Shown here: positions 57,973-64,000 of the stretch, piece after piece
Layout: every line of letters begins with the position of its first letter
How positions within the stretch are numbered: position 1 is the stretch's first letter
Assembly (NCBI GenBank): GCA_004123355.1
Contig: SCHM01000005.1
Location: forward strand, 868,001-932,000
Length of the DNA stretch: 64,000 bases
Direction: 5' to 3'
Origin: Amphirosellinia nigrospora
Lineage: Eukaryota; Ascomycota; Sordariomycetes; Xylariales; Xylariaceae
The notes under the pieces: model-generated
Database searches by the model: none
What the model saw: the letters and a program-made list of their open reading frames with translations, nothing else
Told to the model about the DNA's origin: nothing
Program-made: the position numbers and the translations under genes

Positions 57973-59748
57973 ATGCGTGGGCATACCAAAGCCCAAAGCC
58001 AACAACCGAAGCCCGTCGACGATGTCGACGCCGCTCAGGAGACAGTCCAATCAAATGAAAAGGTCACATTTCTCGCCTGTTTTATGGGCCTCGTCGCCAG
58101 TATTGGTGGGTTTATGTTTGGCTATGTTAGGTTTGTGACAAGTGTTCCCTTAGGCCGTTGTTTTTAAGTAGTGCATACTGATATTTATTTCGTAGCGGTC
58201 AAATTTCCGGCTACTTCAACATGAAAGACTATGCGCAACGATTTGGTGACGCGGACGGCTCTTTCAGTGCCGCCAGACAGGGAACTATCGTCAGTTTGTT
58301 AGCCGTCGGTTGCCTCATCGGCGCATTGGTTTCCGGCAAGCTGGCCGATACGCTCGGTCGTCGTATGGCTATTTCAGCCTTTGCGTTATGGGCAAGCGTT
58401 GGCAACCTTATTGAAATCTCCTCTGAGCATGCTTGGTATCAATTCGCCATCGGACGACTGGTCACTGGTGTGTCTATCGGCGCTCTGTCTGTTGTCGTCC
58501 CCATGTACCAGTCCGAAAGCAGCCCCACCATCATTCGAGGTATTATGGTGTCGTTGTATCAACTATTCATTACTCTCGGTATCTGGACCAGTTACCTAGT
58601 AGACTGGGGTACGGCGGACATGAAGAGCAGCGCCTCGTGGCGTATTCCCAATGGTCTGGGGTTTGCATGGTCTCTCGCCCTCGGCGTCGGAATCTTTTTC
58701 CTCCCAGAAAGTCCTCGTTTTGCCTACATGAAAGGCCGCACAGGGGAAGCCCGACGTGACATTGCCCGCCTAGCCGGTGTAGATGAGAACGATACTTTAG
58801 TCAACACCCAGATAAACCAAATCCAAAACAAGGTCGAGGAGGAGAGGGTTCAAGGAAAAGCTAGCTGGAGCGAGATTTTCACCGGCCCTCGCATGTTTTA
58901 CCGAACCAGTTTGGGAATTGTCCTTCAAGCTGGCCAACAACTAACAGGCGCCAACTTTTTCTTCTACTACGGCACCACTATCTTCAAGGCGACAGGTCTT
59001 ACCAACAGCTACGTTACTCAGATTATTTTAGGAAGCGTCAACGTGGCTTGCACATTTGCCGGCATCTATGTGATTGCTAGAGTTGGACGACGCAAGGCGC
59101 TTATGGCCGGCGCCGGCTGGATCTTCATCTGCTTCTTGTATGTCGCCATTGCCATACAAAATATTCAGGAGGACTAACATGACGCAGGATTTACGCCTTT
59201 GTTGGATCGTTCGCATTGGACTCGGCCAATCCGCAGAATACGCCCGAAGCCGGTTCAGCTCTTATTGTCTTTTCGGCTCTCGCAATTGCCGCCTTCGCCA
59301 CCACTTGGGGACCCATCGTTTGGGCTGCTGTTGCGGAAATGTACCCTACCCGATACCGCGCCCATGCATGGCTCTTGCTACCGCATCTAACTGGCTTTGG
59401 AATTTTCTTATCTCTTTTTTGTAAGCACCTATTTTTCAGGACACAACCACGACTAAATTCTGACCATTCTCTAGCACTAGATTCATAACCGACAAGATTC
59501 ACTACTGGTACGGGCTGGTGTTCGGAGGTGTGAACTTGGCTCTCGTGTTCATCGTGTTCTTCTTCATGATCGAAACGAAGGACCGCAGCTTAGAGGAGAT
59601 CGATACCATGTACTTGCTGCACGTGAATCCCATACATTCTGCTAGTTGGGATGAAAGAAAGGTCCGCCGGACTCTCTCAAGCTCCCAGCACGGAAATGAG
59701 CAGGAACCGGAACACGCCAAGGAACCAAAAGACCGAACTATTGTATAA
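57973..59748 (+). CDS. MFS sugar transporter
   Basis: The ATG at 57973 gives a short hydrophilic N-terminus and then TM1 (GLVASIGGFMFGYV). Introns 58131-58195, 59138-59187 and about 59419-59471 are standard. Sugar-porter signatures are present: GKLADTLGRRMAI after TM2, RLVTGVSIGALSVVVPMYQ (signature 2), FFLPESPRFAYMKGR before the central loop, GQQLTGANFFFYYG in TM7, ARVGRRKAL between TM8 and 9, and IETKDRSLEEID after TM12. About twelve helices can be counted. It should carry hexoses or related monosaccharides with protons across the plasma membrane. GQQLTGANFFFYYG resembles high-affinity glucose carriers of fungi. One one-base slip lies near 59366-59372, before MALATASNW. The cytosolic tail is rich in Ser, Glu and Lys. 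Confidence 0.9.
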
Positions 59749-60284
59749 GCCCTTAAAGAACGTCACATCGGGAAATTGTATAGAATGAAAGGGAATATAT
59801 AGAACTAAATACTTTTTACATGAGAAATGATTATTATTAATAGAATCATTGTTATGAAACAGAAATGAAAACTTACGATTCTCTAACCGTAAATGCGCGC
59901 ACGAAATACCCTCTGTCACAGTCCGCACTGCTGGCATTTCCACTAACTATGATCTATTATTATTATACGAGGAAGGAAACCCCTCTCTGACTGCAGCTAG
60001 GAGCTATTGATCATTGCATATACTCACGGGACTCTGTCCTATAATAAGACAATGAGGTAAGAGATTTCGAAGCTAACTAGGTTATAAAGACTAGGAGTAT
60101 TCCACTTCGAAAGATCTAGGGGGCCAGACCTTATGGCCCGGTAGAAGATTATTTCAATACTTTTCAAAGCTCTCAAACGGAAGAGCTGGTCACAAATAAC
60201 GAAGTCAAGTCTACTAAGATACAGGGAAAGGAAATGGATTTTGATATTAATCTATACTATTGGATGAAATGTGTATGGTAAGAC
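59749..60284. other. Intergenic
   Basis: A/T-rich; 3' flank of the transporter and of the small minus-strand frame. No gene seen. Confidence 0.5.
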
Positions 60285-60482
60285 TCACTTCTTGGACTTG
60301 TGCTTGCTTGAGCTTGACGACTTGTGCTTATCTTTGTCCTTGCTCGAACTTGACTTGTCCTTGTTTTTTGCGTTCATACTAGGAGGGTGGGTTTGGTATT
60401 GATACTGGGGAATGTCAGTGGCATATTGGTACTGCGGACGTTTTGATGGTACATCTCCATCTCTTCTGGCCATGCTTGCCAT
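60285..60482 (-). CDS. Small Lys/Ser-rich protein, unrecognised
   Basis: A frame of 65 residues from an ATG at 60482. It starts MASMARRDGDVPSKRP, has two PQYQYxTxxP-like units (YQYATDIPQYQYQTHPP), and ends in an extreme Lys/Ser/Asp tail of KDKSSSS and KDKHKSSSS type. Such tails occur in short fungal nuclear or nucleolar proteins, but no family is recognised. An upstream frame on the same strand (60622-60374) overlaps it and may be part of the same gene after a frame slip. Confidence 0.35.
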   Translation of the reverse strand: MASMARRDGDVPSKRPQYQYATDIPQYQYQTHPPSMNAKNKDKSSSSKDKDKHKSSSSSKHKSKK

Positions 60483-60924
60483 AAGTTTTGGGATAAGCCG
60501 ACATTGTGATGGGTTTTCCTGAAATGATTGCTTGTGAGATCTTTTGGGTTTGGGTTTGGTTTGGGTGAAGTTGTTGATTCGATGCTATTTGATGAGGCGA
60601 GAGAATAATTTTGGAGTTGCACTAATCGTGAGTTAAATAGACTTTCTCTTTATAACACCATCTTTCATGGGCTGGAGGACAAGGCGTAAACGCTGCTATT
60701 GTGTGCGCAGCATCCTTTGTTCGACTAAAAAGATCTGCTTTACAATTTCACTCTATACTGAGAGACACCGTTTCATTCATTCCGGTAAAGACAAAGGTAA
60801 ATAACCATCGAAGAGCGGATAAAAGTATATGAGACTCAAGTTCAATCACGCAATATTCACCTTAAGCAAAAATCATTTCACTTTCTCGAAGAAATTATAC
60901 AATTACTGCATTACTATTCCAAAC
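60483..60924. other. Divergent upstream region
   Basis: Between the small minus-strand frame and the gene starting at 60925. No separate gene seen. Confidence 0.45.
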
Positions 60925-62029
60925 ATGGTGACCAAAAGCTATGACGACGAGTCTGTCTATAACAGAAGACCATACCACGCCCTATACATATCTGATGATG
61001 AAGGAAGAAGAAAGTTATGACACGTATCAAGATGGGCCATCACTATCCGACAGCAACGATACCGACATCGATGAGCCCCTAGTCAGCCATTTTCGAAAGC
61101 TGAAGGTTAAATCCAAAGATGCAACGAACGAGACCAATACCAAAAAGACGAAGCGCACCGAAAACCCCGAGAAATCTAAAACCAGCGCAGAACCACGCCC
61201 CCAAATCAGCCAAGAGAATTGAGAATTGGGTCGAGGCGGCAGGCATTCCGCTGGGTCATATTGACCCCAACACAGGGAGACTGACCAAGGAAGCATTTCG
61301 CGAGCGCGAGGTTCAATATGCGCTATCTGAGACCCGAAGAAATCTCACACATGTTTCGCAGTTCTACTTAAGCTTGAGGCTCGAGCGGGGAAAACGACAA
61401 AGGAAGGAATTCGAGGAACAATTGACGCGACAGTGCGCGATCTTCACTATGATTTCAACGCCTGCGGCAGTGCAGGGGGCCTTCCAGACCCCGACCATAA
61501 GAGTGAGATAGAGGAACTCAAGCACCTCTCAGGCGCGATCTATAACCGGCTCTACCTAGTCGATCGACATTGGAGGGGTATATCGCGCAAGGCGCGTGAT
61601 GCTGAAGGGCGAAGTCCCGATATCGGAATCCTGAGCGAGCCAGACATCAAGGAGTGGATTAAGGTTGAGTTACAGACGATCGATCTCGCAGCGGAAGAAA
61701 CTTGTTTCTACACCGTTAAAGATTTAATATGTAATCGTAGCTTGCGAGATTGGGTTGCTTACTTGGAGAAGTTGTGTAATTTTGGCGAACACCACAGTGA
61801 CCAGTTGAAGCTGGTTCAACTCGCGTGGCTGTTCCTCGATCGCAACTTGAGAGGGCCACGGCCAGTGAATCCCACTTCAGTGGAAGAGTTCATTGCAGAT
61901 CTTGATGCTAGGAGACGGAGCGGTGCCTGGGATGAAATTTGTAAGCACCCAAAGAAACAAGAGGAGCAGGATGCTGAAGCGTGGAAGGCAATGAGAAGAT
62001 ATTGGTCTTCTAGGGTCGCGCCGTTGTGA
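60925..62029 (+). CDS. Unrecognised protein, charged N-terminus and helical C-terminal domain
   Basis: Pieces in three frames form one plausible protein. From ATG 60925 comes MVTKSYDDESVYNRRPYHA with ISDDEG. Then there is an acidic/basic low-complexity part (SDSNDTDIDEPLVSHFRKLK, then Lys/Thr/Glu-rich). The helical region follows: NWVEAAGIPLGHIDPNTGRL and EVQYALSETRRNLTHVSQFY. The last part reads LKHLSGAIYNRLYLVDRHWR, CFYTVKDLICNRSLRDWVAY and KLVQLAWLFLDRNLRGPRPV, with a clean stop at 62027-62029. There is no signal peptide or membrane helix. I do not recognise a family. The folded part from 61433 on is an unbroken 198-codon frame with coherent amphipathic helices. Frame changes near 61010, 61215 and 61450 may be small introns or indels. 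Probably a lineage-restricted nuclear or cytosolic protein. Confidence 0.5.
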
Positions 62030-62755
62030 GGACGAAAAGGAAGAAGAGTTCAGCTTATAAATTTGCAACTTGAATTTGCGATACGAGTCATATAAATAAC
62101 ATTTCATACTTAAATAACTAATAAAAGCCATAAGCGATCGCAAAATTATCTGAAAGAACTCATATGCCGCGTAAACCATATATATACAGGTTGTTGCTGG
62201 ATGTCTTCCCTGCCGTGATTAACTATTGTTATGATGCAACCTACCCTTTAGGCGTTCTTAATCCGCATCAACTGGCAGAACGAATAAGAGAAATACAATC
62301 ATGACATTCAATGACCCGAGTCAAAACCAATAATCAATATGACTCGGTGGACAATGGAAGAGCCCCGGTCGACTTCCACCCCCGACTCTTCTAGGCCAAG
62401 GTGAATTGCTAAATCTCCAATGTGTGCTCACAATAAAAGGTCATAGGAGGATATTGATGTCGTGCAGCATCCATCTATGTCGTCATCAAGTTAAATGAGA
62501 TGAATAAAGTTGGGAGTGAGTAAGGACACAAAGTGGTGATTGTTAGCATACAACGCCCTTTGTCTCTCCGTTGTCATTGTTCCAAGGGAACTTAACAAAG
62601 CATTATTCTGCGTGTATATCAAAGTTAGCCTGCCACCAACATACCAATCCTCATGTTCCCTAACTCGTATGCTTTTATTTTTGTCCTGAACCTTCAAACT
62701 CGACCGCACATTACGAGGTCCAACTAGGTAGTTTGAGCAATCACTTATTCACAAC
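62030..62755. other. Intergenic
   Basis: A/T-rich; no gene seen on either strand. Confidence 0.5.
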
Positions 62756-63253
62756 ATGGTCACATCGATCATGCCTAAACGCGTATCTATCTCTCTAGAG
62801 CGGACCTCACTCCTCGCTGGATTCGAGGACCGCGGCTATTCGACCGTCAAGCCGCAACTGAAGCTAATCATCCCACCATACCGTGGACACCCGACCGAAC
62901 AAATCACATCCGAGGACGATCTAATAGTTACGATAGATGAGGAAATGAGCAATAGTAGTGGTATTCTGGAAAGTTTTACACCGTGTACAGAAACAAGTTC
63001 GTGCGTGTATTGTCTCGAGCAACGACTTGACCACAACCTTCAAGCCTTGCATCAGCGAAGGAATGAGCGTAGATTCATGAAGCGAAGGATAATCGACGCT
63101 ATTGACGCTTACATGTGGTTTTATTTACATCTTATTGGTGTAGGGTTTGTCCTTCTTCTCATCTTGCTCTTTAGAGTCTATATACATACAAGGCTAGATA
63201 AAATGTACCCTGGGCGTGTACGCCCATCATTATTTCCCTGGGTATTAACATAA
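62756..63253 (+). CDS. Single-pass membrane protein of 165 residues, unrecognised
   Basis: An intact frame from the first ATG at 62756. The N-terminal 115 residues are soluble, with ISLERTSLLAGFEDRGYSTV, an acidic stretch (SEDDLIVTIDEEM) and CVYCLEQRLDHNLQALHQRR, where two Cys are spaced CxxC. A basic patch (RRNERRFMKRR) precedes one strong membrane helix (FYLHLIGVGFVLLLILLFRV), followed by a short basic tail. By the positive-inside rule the N-terminal part is likely cytosolic, making a tail-anchored-like protein. No family recognised. No introns are visible; codon use is neutral. Confidence 0.5.
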   Translation: MVTSIMPKRVSISLERTSLLAGFEDRGYSTVKPQLKLIIPPYRGHPTEQITSEDDLIVTIDEEMSNSSGILESFTPCTETSSCVYCLEQRLDHNLQALHQRRNERRFMKRRIIDAIDAYMWFYLHLIGVGFVLLLILLFRVYIHTRLDKMYPGRVRPSLFPWVLT

Positions 63254-64000
63254 ATACATAAATGAGATAACATAATTCAATTTAAAAACTTTTCGCACAC
63301 AAACCATCTAAGTTTAATGTTCTTTTCTAATTATCTGCAAGACAGCTACTTGGAGGTAGGTACGGTCGAAGCTGCTACGCAACTGCAAATACTTGTCAGC
63401 CACGAGAATTCCTTCCTGGCTACATTACTCGCTCTCCCAATAATTCGACCCGCATATTTTCTTATACCCGCTTTCTTTATCATTGAGTACACCCTTTTAC
63501 AACAGGTAACCTAAGGTAGGTAAAGTACCTACCCAGCAGGAGACACTCATGTCAGAAGACTTCTTAAATTGATTTGGTACCGAAGCTACTACCTACCTAA
63601 CGCTTCTCACATCTTCGAGGATATCCGTCCCATCTATCTCCGCACACCTTTACACCTACCTACATACTTAGACGTGAGTCTTACCTCGGCTTCTTACATA
63701 TCGATCATCTGAACTATCCCACATCAAACTTACCTACCATTCTTCACATACTTACATATATCTATCTATCTTCCTACCTAGGTAGACAGTGGCTTCTCTC
63801 CTCTGCAACTTCGCTCGCTCGCCCTCGAACCCATTCCTCGTTATCTTTTTTCCATGACATATGGTATTCTCTATCCCCTCTGCTTCATCAACTGCTTGTT
63901 TCAACGAAATCACTCACTTAACAACCCCGCATAAGGTGAATTGCCGTCTACTACCTACCAAGTTATCATCACTTCTCTCTTTCCGTATGGCTCGTGCTTC
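63254..64000. other. Intergenic, probable 5' leader of a gene beyond the window
   Basis: Dense in TACC/AGGT motifs (63505-63535, 63590-63600, 63655-63665, 63771-63785), then strongly pyrimidine-rich from 63780 on, as expected upstream of a plus-strand start lying past base 64000. A frame at 63317-63514 has no coding signal that I trust. Confidence 0.45.
63505..63535. repeat. Cluster of AGGTAACC/TACCTACC motifs
   Basis: Several overlapping inverted copies of the dispersed TACCTAGGTA family within 31 bp. Confidence 0.5.

Overview
The window reads as nuclear DNA of a filamentous ascomycete (Pezizomycotina, probably Sordariomycetes). Reasons seen in the sequence: genes are split by short introns (about 50-170 bp) with GTAAGT/GTATGT-type donors, CTAAC/CTGAC branch sites and CAG/TAG acceptors; the gene set is typically fungal (RID DNA methyltransferase, two Zn2Cys6 regulators, a fungal rhodopsin-fold protein, BBE-type FAD oxidoreductases, a GPI-anchored wall protein). 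The class-level call is inference. No rRNA, tRNA, CRISPR, virus-like element or intact transposon was recognised.

Layout. 1-10 kb: the 3' part of a rhodopsin-like membrane protein gene, a secreted FAD oxidoreductase, a 4.7 kb gene-free stretch and a BTB-domain gene. 12-16 kb: two conserved fungal genes facing each other (a conserved protein with a CxxC C-terminus, and a COX14-like mitochondrial protein). 19-23 kb: a CE16/GDSL esterase and, on the minus strand, an HMG-box gene whose box and intron position resemble the MAT1-2-1 class. 25-31 kb: a second FAD oxidoreductase followed on the same strand by a Zn2Cys6 regulator. 31-38 kb: a dense housekeeping block: DPM3, a CENP-O/Mcm21 kinetochore protein, an oxidoreductase-like (OXLD1-type) mitochondrial protein and a yeast Hpt1/Xpt1-type phosphoribosyltransferase. 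41-48 kb: a second Zn2Cys6 regulator divergently placed from the RID cytosine methyltransferase, the enzyme of repeat-induced point mutation. 51-64 kb: a GPI-anchored Ser/Thr-rich wall protein, a MetE-like zinc methyltransferase, an MFS sugar transporter and three unrecognised small or medium genes.

The most important caution concerns reading frames. Many otherwise well-conserved genes change frame by one base, and in at least seven clear cases the slip sits in or next to a G/C run one base too short. Essential or conserved genes (Hpt1, COX14-like, RID) are affected, while the MetE-like gene and DPM3 are clean. I read most of these as consensus indels in the assembly, not as gene death. CDS spans below therefore give the outer limits of each gene.

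The points most worth following are the RID gene with an IDLTGD motif (SUMO-interaction-like) at both ends, the diverged MAT-type HMG-box gene with paired Gcn4/AP-1-type sites upstream, the oxidoreductase/regulator pair at 25-31 kb, and a dispersed TACCTAGGTA-type palindrome found between genes.
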